Translations under genes and position numbers: made by a program | The notes under the pieces: generated by a model | Seen by the model: only the letters and a program-made list of their open reading frames with translations | What the model was told of the DNA's origin: nothing | Database searches by the model: none | NCBI RefSeq assembly: GCF_050389775.1 | Contig: NZ_CP177148.1 | Location: forward strand, 1-64,000 | Reading direction: 5' to 3' | From: Marinibacterium sp050389775 | GTDB taxonomy: Bacteria > Pseudomonadota > Alphaproteobacteria > Rhodobacterales > Rhodobacteraceae | DNA: 64,000 bases | In this document: in pieces, positions 8,997 through 17,005 of the stretch | Position numbering within the stretch: the first letter of the stretch is position 1 | Layout of the letters: each line of letters begins with the position of its first letter

Positions 8997-9023
8997 GAGA
9001 CGAAAATCACGGCGCAAACTTGC
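8997..9023 (-). promoter_or_regulatory. Putative FecI-type ECF promoter of the fecR-like gene
   Basis: On the minus strand GCAAGTT (9023-9017), 13 bases, then TCGTCTC (9003-8997), about 50 bases upstream of the fecR-like start. Both heptamers and the 13-nt gap are identical to the motif before the TonB receptor gene while the spacer bases mostly differ, which argues for a shared sigma-factor site. Confidence 0.6.
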
Positions 9024-9046
9024 AGCTCCACTTGCGAATTTGTGGG

Positions 9047-9571
9047 TCAGGCCGTGTTGCGGAAGTGGTCGCGGCAGTGGCGAAGCGCCTGCGCCATGTA
9101 CTTGGCCACCATGCTTTCCGAAATGTCGAGAGAGGCCGCAATGTCCCGGTGGCTCATGTCCAGGCAGCGGTTCATCAACAGCACCCGCCGGGCCTTGTCG
9201 GACAGTTTCAAAAGCGCCTTGACCAGTTGCTTGAGATCGTCCCGGGCCAGCACGACATCTTCGACCGAAGGGGCGTCATCGAGCAGCTTGTCAATGTCGA
9301 CACCGTCGGACGCAGCCCGGCTGCTGTGGCGCTTTTCCCGCCGAATGAGATCGATGGCGATATTGCCGGCGATGCTCAGCAGATAGGATTCCGGATTGGT
9401 GACCCTTGCCGGCTGCGCCTTCAGGGTGGCGAGGCGAATCCATGTTTCCTGCATCGCCTCATCGGCAAGATCACGGGACCCCAATCGCCCCATGAGTCTT
9501 TTGCGAAGCGTCTGCCAGTGCTCAAGATAAGCCTCTGACAGCGGTGCATTCGCGTTGCGGCAGTCTTCCAT
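9047..9571 (-). CDS. FecI-like ECF sigma factor (iron/heme uptake signalling)
   Basis: 174 residues with the two ECF sigma regions: region 2 (SEAYLEHWQTLRKRLMGRLG, ADEAMQETWIRLA, then ESYLLSIAGNIAIDLIRREKR) and region 4 (LSDKARRVLLMNRCLDMSHRDIAASL, a helix-turn-helix). It is the promoter-proximal gene of the signalling cassette. FecI-type factors are held by their FecR partner until the outer-membrane receptor binds ligand, then start transcription of the receptor operon. Upstream (9600-9750) the DNA turns AT-rich and may carry a Fur/Irr/RirA-type iron-responsive promoter, but no clean box could be read. Confidence 0.9.
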   Translation of the reverse strand: MEDCRNANAPLSEAYLEHWQTLRKRLMGRLGSRDLADEAMQETWIRLATLKAQPARVTNPESYLLSIAGNIAIDLIRREKRHSSRAASDGVDIDKLLDDAPSVEDVVLARDDLKQLVKALLKLSDKARRVLLMNRCLDMSHRDIAASLDISESMVAKYMAQALRHCRDHFRNTA

Positions 9572-9957
9572 GGTTGTTTCGCCCCAACGAGTCCTCTGAC
9601 AGGGTCTCCCTCACTGTCGCTGGGGCATCAACCTGGCAGGACGTGTCACTCCCGCTACCCGTGCTTGCGAGGGTCAATAGGCAAAATTGCGAAAGGGCTC
9701 AACCAATACCTGATAAATTTTGTCGAATTAGTTTTCTATATTGTGCGCGTGTTTTGCCAAGCCATGTTGTCACGGTAGCCCGTCGGTCATTGGCCCTGGC
9801 GCGATGTCGGCGCAGCCGATGCGGATGAACCGGTCGCCGGCAACCTGCAGGCGCCACCGTTTCCCGCCCGAGATCATCGCACATGCTGTGTGGCCCTATA
9901 TCCGCTTTGAGCTCAGCCTGCATAAGATCCGGCCTGCCCCCGGGGGCCCTCATTCAT
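9572..9957. other. Intergenic region upstream of the sigma-factor gene
   Basis: No credible gene. It contains an AT-rich stretch at about 9690-9750, unusual for this GC-rich DNA, that probably holds the promoter of the sigma-factor gene. The rest (9770-9957) shows no homology-like pattern and joins the permease remnant that follows. Confidence 0.5.
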
Positions 9958-10230
9958 GACGGGATTCCGCTCCAACCTGCGCAGCTCTTCATCCTGCCGG
10001 AAGTTCTGATCGTGAAGAACTACGCCATCGCGGCCGGGCTGGGGATGACCAACATCGAAGAGGCGCGCGCGCTGACCGTGGGCCAGTCGCTGTTCGGCGC
10101 TCCCGAGAGCGGGACCGACAGTTCGGTCATCTCGGCCGCGACCGTGATGCTCATCGCGCCGCTGCTGATCCTGTTCCTCACCTTCCAGCGCCAGTTCGTG
10201 CAAGCGTTCCTTACAGCCGGCATCAAATAG
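9958..10230 (+). pseudogene. Remnant of a MalG-type sugar ABC permease (C-terminal end only)
   Basis: The last about 85 codons before the TAG at 10228 read as the C-terminus of a carbohydrate ABC inner-membrane permease: SVISAATVMLIAPLLILFLT followed by FQRQFVQAFLTAGIK. This is the usual final membrane helix and Gln-rich tail of MalG-like proteins. Nothing upstream in this frame supplies the other membrane helices or an EAA loop, and no partner genes are adjacent, so it is a truncated leftover. An intact MalG-like gene lies at 62 kb; the two tails are similar in type but not identical. An AGGCAGG/CCTGCCT hairpin (10229-10253) follows the stop. Confidence 0.7.
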
Positions 10231-10402
10231 GCAGGGGCCCTTGGCACCTGCCTGCTGCGTCCGGCTGGCAATCCTGCGGGCGGATCATGCGGAACGTCGT
10301 ATCCGGCAAGTCCCGGATGCGGCAGGCCCGCAAGGTTCAGGGCAACGGACGTCCGCCCATCCATGATCGACGGCGCATGCCCCTGCCCTTGCGGGCCCCG
10401 TG

Positions 10403-11650
10403 TCAGACCTGTTCGCTCGCGAAACCGGCGATCCGGGAATATCCGTTCACGATGGCATCCCGGTCGGCAAAGGGCAGAATGGCCTCCAGGTCATCGAACC
10501 GTTCACCCGGCAGGCCGGCGATGCGCTTTTCCACCTCGTCGATCACGCGCTCCGGTCCGCCGCTCCGGTTTCCGGCCACGACCTCGTTGACCGGGCCAAG
10601 CCGTTCCGCCTCGTAGGCCTGCAGGACATCGGCCGGCGACTTGCCCCCGGCATCACCGCAAAGCCGCCCCAGCGCCCGGGCATCGAGGATGGCCTGCGCC
10701 GATCCGTTGGCCCCAAAGGGATACATCGGATGCGCCGCGTCGCCCAGCAGGGTCACCCTGCCCCGCGTCCAGGACGTCAGCGGGTCCCGGTCGCACATGG
10801 GGAAATCCCAGAACACCGGCGTCTCGTCGACCATCGCCCGGATGTCGGTCTCTTCGACGGTGAAGTCCTCGAGGATCGGGTGCAGCACCTCGGCCTTGGC
10901 CTCGCGGTTCCAGTCCTCGCGCCCCGGCGCGGGTGCGCCCGGTTCGGCCTGACGGACAACACAGGCCCAGTTCATCAACTGCGTCTGCTTGGTCTGGCCG
11001 GGCCCGATCGGGTAAAAGATGAACTTTTTGCTGGTACCGCCCGAGTTGATGATCGTGTGCCCGTCCATCACCTTCGGCCAGTCCACGGATCCGCGCCACA
11101 GCATCAGTCCGGACCAGCGCGGTGCGCCCTCGTCCGGGTGCATCCACCGGCGCACGGCGGAATGGATGCCGTCCGCCCCGATCAGCACGTCGCCCTCTTC
11201 GGTCAGTGTGCTGCCATCCGCCCGGCGGAAGGTGGCGACGACGCCGTCGCCGGTGTCTTCGACGCTTTCGAAGGCGGCATCCAGCGTGAGCGTTCCGGCG
11301 GACATGCGTTCGGTCACCGCGTCGATCAGGACATCGTGGATATCGGCCCGATGGGCCGTGATCTGCGGCACGTCATAGCCCGCGGCCAGCCCACGGGGCG
11401 CATCCCAGACATCCTGCCCCGCGCGGGTGCGAAAGATCATGCGATCGGTGCGGACCCCAAGCGCGTCCAGCGCCTCGACCAGGCCGATTTCATCCAGCGC
11501 CTTCACGGCATGGGGCAGCAGCGTGATCCCCACGCCAAGGTGCTGGACCTTCGGGACCTTCTCGAAGACCTTGCAGGGCACGCCCGCCTTGTGGAGGAAC
11601 AGGGCCAGGGTCAGCCCGCCGATGCCGCCGCCGGCGATGATCACCTTCAT
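10403..11650 (-). CDS. FAD-dependent aromatic-ring monooxygenase (PhzS-like)
   Basis: 415 residues. The N-terminal Rossmann FAD motif is GGGIGG (about residues 8-13). The DG motif is GADGIHSAVR (about 188), and the second FAD motif is GDAAHPMYPFGANGSAQ (about 313-329). WNRE, FDIR-like and MLWRG segments resemble the phenazine hydroxylase PhzS and related class A flavoprotein monooxygenases that use NAD(P)H and O2 to hydroxylate (hetero)aromatic rings. It is the last gene of a long operon containing a Mo-hydroxylase and a Liv-type importer. It may act after the Mo-hydroxylase in breakdown of an N-heterocycle or aromatic acid. The substrate cannot be read from sequence. Confidence 0.85.
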   Translation of the reverse strand: MKVIIAGGGIGGLTLALFLHKAGVPCKVFEKVPKVQHLGVGITLLPHAVKALDEIGLVEALDALGVRTDRMIFRTRAGQDVWDAPRGLAAGYDVPQITAHRADIHDVLIDAVTERMSAGTLTLDAAFESVEDTGDGVVATFRRADGSTLTEEGDVLIGADGIHSAVRRWMHPDEGAPRWSGLMLWRGSVDWPKVMDGHTIINSGGTSKKFIFYPIGPGQTKQTQLMNWACVVRQAEPGAPAPGREDWNREAKAEVLHPILEDFTVEETDIRAMVDETPVFWDFPMCDRDPLTSWTRGRVTLLGDAAHPMYPFGANGSAQAILDARALGRLCGDAGGKSPADVLQAYEAERLGPVNEVVAGNRSGGPERVIDEVEKRIAGLPGERFDDLEAILPFADRDAIVNGYSRIAGFASEQV

Positions 11651-11653
11651 GGC

Positions 11654-12100
11654 TCAGCCCTCCGCCCGGCGCCGGGCGATGCGCGCGGCCAGCTCTTCGG
11701 TATCGAGCTCGGGCATCAGCACCACGTTCTCCTGTTCGCGCGGGTCGTTGCGCGCGGTGATCGCCGTGGCGGGTTCGCCCGTCGACAGGTTGAACGCGAT
11801 ATGGGGCACATCGGCGGGGATATAGCAGAAACTGCCCGGCTCCATGATGCTCTCGGTCTCGAGCGCGTCGCCATAAAACAGGATGATATTGCCCGACACG
11901 GTATAGATCGCCGTCTCGTAATCCTTGTGGCGATGGCTTTTCGCCTGGCCGCCGGGACCGAAGGCGGTCAGGTTCAGCGACAGGTGCTTCGATCCCACGC
12001 TGTGCTCGGACACGCCGAAGAACTGCGGCATGCCCTGCTTGGCCTGGCTGGTGGTGTCGGGCGTGAAGATCTTGACTTCGGTTCCGTCCGGAGTGGTCAT
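11654..12100 (-). CDS. Cupin-domain protein of the catabolic operon
   Basis: 148 residues from the ATG at 12100, which has AGAGGA 9 bases upstream. A second ATG at 12124 overlaps the preceding stop and would add 8 residues. A single small cupin barrel is visible: SHRHKDYETAIYTVSGNIIL (metal-binding HxH plus Glu) and GSFCYIPADVPHIAFN (second motif with His). Such proteins may be metal-dependent oxygenases, isomerases or binding proteins. Placement between the YciI-like protein and the flavin monooxygenase suggests a step in the same pathway. It ends 3 bases before the monooxygenase start. Confidence 0.8.
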   Translation of the reverse strand: MTTPDGTEVKIFTPDTTSQAKQGMPQFFGVSEHSVGSKHLSLNLTAFGPGGQAKSHRHKDYETAIYTVSGNIILFYGDALETESIMEPGSFCYIPADVPHIAFNLSTGEPATAITARNDPREQENVVLMPELDTEELAARIARRRAEG

Positions 12101-12120
12101 TTCTCGGGTCCTCTCTGTTG

Positions 12121-12411
12121 TCATTTCGGGTCCGGCAGCGGGGCCTTGTTCCACTGCAGCACGCGGTAGTCGGGGCGCAGCCCCGCCTTGCAATAGGGGT
12201 CGCCATCGGCCAGCGCCCGGGCCTCGACGAGGCTTTCGGCCTCGATCACCCAGAGCGATCCGCAGAATGGTGCCCCCGGATCGGAGCGCAGCCCGCCCGC
12301 ATCGGTGATCCGGTCGCCGCACTCGGCGAGGTAATCGAAATGCGCACGGGTCAGGTCGGCGTCGATCTCGCCGGGCTGCACGTCGTCGAAGAAGATCGCT
12401 ATGTAACGCAT
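12121..12411 (-). CDS. YciI-like small protein
   Basis: 96 residues from the ATG at 12411. It has the YciI fold signature: MRYIAIFFDD at the start, RxxHFDYLAECGDRI, then GSLWVIEAES and ALADGDPYCKAGL before YRVLQWN. YciI-like domains occur as ferredoxin-like stand-alone proteins in aromatic-degradation gene sets, with proposed dehydrochlorinase or isomerase-type roles. The gene starts 8 bases after the livF stop and its own stop overlaps a possible upstream start of the cupin gene, so it is part of the same operon. Confidence 0.8.
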   Translation of the reverse strand: MRYIAIFFDDVQPGEIDADLTRAHFDYLAECGDRITDAGGLRSDPGAPFCGSLWVIEAESLVEARALADGDPYCKAGLRPDYRVLQWNKAPLPDPK

Positions 12412-12418
12412 GGTCTTT

Positions 12419-13135
12419 TCACATCCCCAGGTAGGCCCGGCGCACCTCAGGTGCGTCGAGCAGGTCGCGCCCCGGGCCGGCAAGCCCGACGCGACCGTTT
12501 TCCAGCAGGTAGGCTTGGTTGGCGAGTTCCAGGGCCACCCGCGCGTTCTGTTCGGCCAGCAGGATGGTGAAACCCGCGTCGCGCAGTTCGGCGATGATCT
12601 CGAAGACCTGCTTGACCATCACAGGAGCCAGGCCCAGCGTCGGTTCGTCCATCAGGATCAGCCGGGGCCGCGCCATCAGCCCGCGCCCCAGCGCCAGCAT
12701 CTGCTGTTCACCCCCCGACATCAGCCCGGCCAGCTGCCAGCGCCGCTCCTTCAGGCGGGGGAAGCGGTCATAGACCTCCTCCAGCATCTGCTCGTGCCCC
12801 GACCGTGCGTTGGGCGACACCGCACCCAGGCGCAGGTTCTGCTCGACCGTCATGCCGGGAAAGACCAGGCGTCCCTCGGGGATCAGGCTGAGACCGCTGT
12901 CGACCCGCTCGTGGCTGGCCAGGCCAGTCAGTTCGCGACCGTCGTACAGCAGGGTGCCGGAGTTCGGCGCGACAAGGCCCGCGAGCGTCTTCATGATCGT
13001 GCTCTTGCCGGCCCCGTTGGCGCCAACAAGAGTTGTCACGCTGCCTGGCTGTACATCGAAACTCACGTCGAAAAGGACTTGCACAGCGCCATAGCTGGCG
13101 TTCAGCTCATGGACCGTCAGAAGAGAGCCTGTCAT
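12419..13135 (-). CDS. livF: Liv-type ABC importer, ATP-binding subunit LivF
   Basis: 238 residues. Walker A is GANGAGKST (about 38-46), the signature is LMSGGEQQMLALGRGL (about 136), Walker B is RLILMDEPTLGLAP, and the switch region is ILLAEQN. Length and the terminal EVRRAYLGM are typical of LivF. It overlaps livG by 4 bases (ATGA). In this operon the importer probably brings in the compound oxidised by the Mo-hydroxylase rather than branched-chain amino acids, as is known for Liv-type systems for aromatic compounds and amides; that is inference. Confidence 0.93.
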   Translation of the reverse strand: MTGSLLTVHELNASYGAVQVLFDVSFDVQPGSVTTLVGANGAGKSTIMKTLAGLVAPNSGTLLYDGRELTGLASHERVDSGLSLIPEGRLVFPGMTVEQNLRLGAVSPNARSGHEQMLEEVYDRFPRLKERRWQLAGLMSGGEQQMLALGRGLMARPRLILMDEPTLGLAPVMVKQVFEIIAELRDAGFTILLAEQNARVALELANQAYLLENGRVGLAGPGRDLLDAPEVRRAYLGM

Positions 13136-13851
13136 CCGAAATACACCTCCTCGACATGGGCGTTGGCGCCGATTTCCTCGGGCGTCCCAAAGGCGATGCG
13201 CTCGCCGTGGTGCAGCACGAGGATACGGTCGGACAGCGACATCAGCGCGCCGATCACGTGTTCGACGATCACGAAGGTCAGCCCGTGCTCGCGGCGGAGC
13301 CTTCCAAGCGTCTCAAGCATTTCGGCAATCTCGGTCGGGTTGAGGCCTGCCATCACCTCGTCGAGCATGACAAGCTCGGCGCCGGTCGCCAGTGCCCTGG
13401 CAATCTCCAGCCGTTTCTGGCCCGAGAGCGTCAGCCCGCCGGCAAGTCCCGCGCGGTGCCCGCTCAGTCCGACGGACTCCAGCGCGGCATCCACGCTCCG
13501 GGCCTGTTCAACCCGGGTGCGCTTGCGACCACTGCCGAAAAGCGCCGCCACCCGGACGTTTTCCTCGACGCTGAGCCCGGCGAAGGGGCGCACGATCTGG
13601 AAGGTCCGGCAGATGCCCGCCCGGCAGATCCGGCTGGGCGACAGGCCGGTGATGCGCTGGCCGTTGAAATGCACCTCGCCCGCACTGGGAGCCACATGAC
13701 CGGCAATGACCGAAAACAGCGTGGTCTTGCCCGCCCCGTTTGCCCCCATCAGGCCGAATATCTCGCCCTTCTCGACGCTCATGTCGACGTCGCTCAGCGC
13801 CTTCAGGCCGCCGAAGCGCTTGCTGATGTTCCTGACCTCGAGATACGCCAT
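13132..13851 (-). CDS. livG: Liv-type ABC importer, ATP-binding subunit LivG
   Basis: 239 residues from the ATG at 13851, which overlaps the livM stop as TGATG. Walker A is GANGAGKTTLFSVIAG, the signature is LTLSGQKRLEIARAL, Walker B is ELVMLDEVMAGLNP, and the H-loop is VIVEHVI. The LivG-specific IxRTFQ segment appears as GICRTFQIVRPF. The Walker B Asp is followed by EVMAG, as usual in LivG. It pairs with LivF as the nucleotide-binding dimer of the same importer. Confidence 0.93.
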   Translation of the reverse strand: MAYLEVRNISKRFGGLKALSDVDMSVEKGEIFGLMGANGAGKTTLFSVIAGHVAPSAGEVHFNGQRITGLSPSRICRAGICRTFQIVRPFAGLSVEENVRVAALFGSGRKRTRVEQARSVDAALESVGLSGHRAGLAGGLTLSGQKRLEIARALATGAELVMLDEVMAGLNPTEIAEMLETLGRLRREHGLTFVIVEHVIGALMSLSDRILVLHHGERIAFGTPEEIGANAHVEEVYFG

Positions 13852-14753
13852 CAGCTCCGCCCCGTCATGCGGTCCGCGAGGCCCGAAAGCCCTTTGGGAA
13901 CAAAGAGGATGAACGCGATCAGGGTCAGGCCCAGCACGATCATGTAAAGCTGCGGCAGGCTCGACCACAGGGCCTCCGACAGCAGCGTGAAGCCCAGGGC
14001 TCCCAGCACCGGCCCACGCACGGTTTCCGTCCCGCCGACCAGCGCCATGGTGACGATGGTGAAGGAAATCACCGGATCAAAGGCCTGCGCCGGTTCGAAA
14101 TAGCCGGTCCGGAGCACCGACAATCCGCCCACCGCACCGGGAATGACGGCCGAGGCGATGAAGGCCAGCAGCTTGAGCCGCGCGACCGGCACGCCCACGG
14201 TTTCGGCGGCCACCTCGTTTTCGCGGATCGCGGCAAGGCCGGCGCCAAAGGCCGAATGACGCGCGGCATAGGCACCGATCGTTGCCAGGATGCCGAGGCC
14301 GACCATGCACCACACAAGGACCTCGAAGGAGGGAACCAGGAAGATCATGCGGCCGAAACTGCCGATGGCGGATTCGATCCGCATGACGACATTGCGCACC
14401 AGCTCGGCCAGCCCATAGGTCAGGATGACGAAATAGGGCCCCTGCACGCGCAGCGCCGGCATGCCGATCACTCCGGCAAAGAGCGCTGCGGCCAGGGCGC
14501 CGGCGGCCAGCGCGGCCGCGAAGGGCACGGTGCCGGTCAGCAAAACGCAGACATAGGCGCCGATGCCGACGAACACCGCATGTCCCAGCGACAGGTAGCC
14601 GGTTGTCGACGACAGGATCGACCAGCTTTGAGCCAGCGCGACCCACATGGCCAGCTGGAACACCAGACCCATGAGATAGGCATCGCCCGACAGGGGCACC
14701 AGCAGGCCGCCGATGGCCAGAGCGAGGCCAAGGATGATGTCGAGCGATTTCAT
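13851..14753 (-). CDS. livM: Liv-type ABC importer, permease LivM
   Basis: 300 residues starting at the ATG 14753, overlapping livH by 4 bases. About nine or ten hydrophobic segments cover the length. The LivM hallmarks GYLSLGHAVFVGIGAY near residue 52 and the cytoplasmic loop FGAGLAAIRENEVAAETVGV near residues 185-205 are present. The C-terminus ends GLSGLADRMTGRS. It forms the membrane channel with LivH. Confidence 0.92.
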   Translation of the reverse strand: MKSLDIILGLALAIGGLLVPLSGDAYLMGLVFQLAMWVALAQSWSILSSTTGYLSLGHAVFVGIGAYVCVLLTGTVPFAAALAAGALAAALFAGVIGMPALRVQGPYFVILTYGLAELVRNVVMRIESAIGSFGRMIFLVPSFEVLVWCMVGLGILATIGAYAARHSAFGAGLAAIRENEVAAETVGVPVARLKLLAFIASAVIPGAVGGLSVLRTGYFEPAQAFDPVISFTIVTMALVGGTETVRGPVLGALGFTLLSEALWSSLPQLYMIVLGLTLIAFILFVPKGLSGLADRMTGRS

Positions 14754-15637
14754 GAGCGCACCGCCTTGGTGAAGATGCCTTCGGGCCGGATCAGCAGCAC
14801 GGCGACGAACAGCCCGTAGATCAGGATCGACCGATAGCCGGGCGCGGTCAGCGCGACGCCGTAGGTTTCGATCAGGCCAAGGCAGAAGCCGGCCAGGATC
14901 CCGGCGCCGATATTGCCCAGCCCCCCGATGATGATCACCACGAAGGCGATGATGGTGAAGGGAAAGCCCATGAAGGGCGTGATCTGTTCGGTCATCGACA
15001 CCAGCACCCCGGCGATGCCGGCGATGGCAAAGCCCGCGATGATGGTGATCGGCTGTACCTTCCTGAGGTTGACACCGACGATCTGGGCTGCCTCGCGCCG
15101 CTGGATCACCGCGCGCAATTCCCAGCCGAACAGGTGGAACCGCAGGAACAGAAGCATCCCGAAGCAGATCGCCGCCGCGACCCCCAGCGACAATAGCCGG
15201 TTGCCCGTCATGCTGATGCCCTGCCAGGTGATCACCGTGTCCAGGTACTGGTACCCGCGCGAGGACGAGGTGAAGGCCAGGGCCGCCAGGTTCTGCAGCA
15301 TCACCGAGATGCCGTAGAAAAGGATCAGCGAATTCGCCTCGACCCGGCGGGCAAGTCCGGGGTTGGACAGGAGCCGGCGGAACATGCCCTCGTAAACGGC
15401 CCATCCCAGCAGCCCGCAGATGGCGGCGGCCAAGAAGATCGAAATCACGGGCGGGATCGACAGCAGCGTGAATAGCCAGAAGGCGGTATAGGCGCCGATC
15501 ATCACCAGGTCGCCATGGGCGATATTGAGCAGCCGCAGCGTTCCATAGACCAGGTTCAGCCCCAGCGCGATCAGCGCGTAGAGCGAGCCCGATACGAGCG
15601 CGGCAAAGAGAAGTTGTCCGGAAAGTAGGGTGTCCAC
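14750..15637 (-). CDS. livH: Liv-type ABC importer, permease LivH (GTG start)
   Basis: 295 residues. The start is taken as the GTG at 15637, which has AGGA six bases upstream; longer frames read into non-homologous sequence. The protein begins MDTLLSGQLLFAALVSGSLY and carries the LivH motifs LNLVYGTLRLLNIAHGDLVM and, later, the loop RREAAQIVGVNL. It ends FTKAVRS. About eight membrane helices are visible. It lies 118 bases downstream of the binding-protein gene, with hairpins between them. Confidence 0.9.
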   Translation of the reverse strand: MDTLLSGQLLFAALVSGSLYALIALGLNLVYGTLRLLNIAHGDLVMIGAYTAFWLFTLLSIPPVISIFLAAAICGLLGWAVYEGMFRRLLSNPGLARRVEANSLILFYGISVMLQNLAALAFTSSSRGYQYLDTVITWQGISMTGNRLLSLGVAAAICFGMLLFLRFHLFGWELRAVIQRREAAQIVGVNLRKVQPITIIAGFAIAGIAGVLVSMTEQITPFMGFPFTIIAFVVIIIGGLGNIGAGILAGFCLGLIETYGVALTAPGYRSILIYGLFVAVLLIRPEGIFTKAVRS

Positions 15638-15708
15638 GACATGTCCTGTCAGATGGGGCGCCCCCGGAGGCCACGATGCGGCATCCGGCCCCGGGGGCGG
15701 TCTTGTAG

Positions 15709-15727
15709 GCCCGGACGGAATCCGGGC
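15709..15727 (-). terminator. Stem-loop between binding-protein and permease genes
   Basis: GCCCGGA (15709-15715) and TCCGGGC (15721-15727) form a 7-bp stem with a 5-nt loop, 29 bases after the binding-protein stop. A second GC-rich dyad follows at about 15660-15700. There is no T-tract. Such hairpins after a binding-protein gene often raise its mRNA level relative to the downstream permeases. Confidence 0.4.
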
Positions 15728-15755
15728 GTTTCGATCGAGCGGCCCGAAGCGGGCG

Positions 15756-16946
15756 TTACTCCCAGCCGGTCTTGGGCTGGTAGTCGGATGTCTTGATCGC
15801 TTCGGGCCAGACCAGTTCGATCTTGCCGTCCTGGATCTGGACGAAGCCCGTCGGGGTGACGACGTTCTGAACGCCGTCGAACCGGACTTCGCCGTTGATC
15901 GTATCGAAGGTTCCCGTGGAGATCGCCTCGCGCAGGGCCTCGTGATCGATGCCCGCCTTTGCGACGGCCTGCTGCAGGATCTCCATCGACATGTAGGACA
16001 GCGCCGAGTCGAGCGCGTCGGGCTCTTCGCCGAACTTCTCGACATAGGCGTCGAAGAACGCCTGGCCCTTCGGCCAGTCAGTGGCTTCCGGCGACCAGTG
16101 CGCCGACGAGACAATCCCGTTCGCGCCGCTGCCGAAGGCCTTGCGATAGGCGTCGATGGTGGGACCGATCAGCGACAGGACAAAGGGCGCCTCTATCCCG
16201 AGTTCGCGGGCTTGGCCAGTGAACAGGAAGGCATCCCCCGGATAGGTCATGGCGATCACCGCGTCGGGCGCCTTGTCGCGGATCTGCACCAGGCTGCTGG
16301 TCATGTCCTTGATGTCCGGCGGATAGCTTTCGTCCATCACCACCTCGATACCCTTTTCCTGCAGGGCGGGCAGAAGAAACGTCCGGAATTCCTGCGCATA
16401 GGGAAGCTCATTGGCCAGAAGCGCCGCCGAAGTGACCCCGTTTTCGGCCATCATCTCGGCAACGGCCGGCCCCATCGCGTCGGGAATGGCCGAGGTCGGA
16501 AACCAGATGTAGCCGGGCGCAACCTGGCGCAGCTGGACCGAGGCGGCGGTGTTGCCGACCATGGGGAACGTGTAGCGCTGCAGGACCGCCGCCAGCGCCA
16601 GGTGCATCGGTGTGCCCCAGGGCGCGGCCAGCAGGTCGACCTCGTCCTGCGTGATCAGCTTTTCATAGATCCGCACGGTATTGGCCGGGTTCGACTGGTC
16701 GTCGTAGCTGACGAATTCCACCGGGCGCTTTTCGCCGCCCGGCAGTTCCAGCCCACCGGCGGCGTTCACCTGGTCCGCCCAGAGCGCATAGGCATTGTCC
16801 TGCGACGGCGCGGCGGCCGCATAGATGCCGGTGCGGGCCATGGAATAGCCGATACGGATGGGGTCCGCGGCCCAGGCCGCTCCGGCAGCCGAAAGTGTCG
16901 CCAGTGCACCAAGCGCGGTGCAGGCCAGCCTCCTTGAAATCTTCAT
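15756..16946 (-). CDS. Liv-type ABC importer, periplasmic substrate-binding protein
   Basis: 396 residues with a signal peptide ending at AGAAWAADPIRIGYS. The Peripla_BP_6 pattern is clear: GYSMARTGIYAAAAPSQ, NAAGGLELPGG, VEFVSYDDQSNPANTVRIYE, then APWGT and AVAEMMAENGV. It is encoded between the Mo-hydroxylase genes and the livHMGF genes, so it defines the substrate of the importer. The ligand is unknown. The ligand-pocket region differs from classical LivJ in lacking the usual leucine-binding context, as far as can be judged by eye. Confidence 0.9.
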   Translation of the reverse strand: MKISRRLACTALGALATLSAAGAAWAADPIRIGYSMARTGIYAAAAPSQDNAYALWADQVNAAGGLELPGGEKRPVEFVSYDDQSNPANTVRIYEKLITQDEVDLLAAPWGTPMHLALAAVLQRYTFPMVGNTAASVQLRQVAPGYIWFPTSAIPDAMGPAVAEMMAENGVTSAALLANELPYAQEFRTFLLPALQEKGIEVVMDESYPPDIKDMTSSLVQIRDKAPDAVIAMTYPGDAFLFTGQARELGIEAPFVLSLIGPTIDAYRKAFGSGANGIVSSAHWSPEATDWPKGQAFFDAYVEKFGEEPDALDSALSYMSMEILQQAVAKAGIDHEALREAISTGTFDTINGEVRFDGVQNVVTPTGFVQIQDGKIELVWPEAIKTSDYQPKTGWE

Positions 16947-17005
16947 GTTGTCTCACCTGTTGTCGTGGTTTGTTGTCACGGTTCAATGGGGGTTGCAGGG
17001 CCTGT

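Noticed and set aside
10229..10253. Rho-independent terminator after the permease remnant
   Set aside because: A 7-bp stem is present but no T-run follows and the gene is a remnant, so no functional claim is made.
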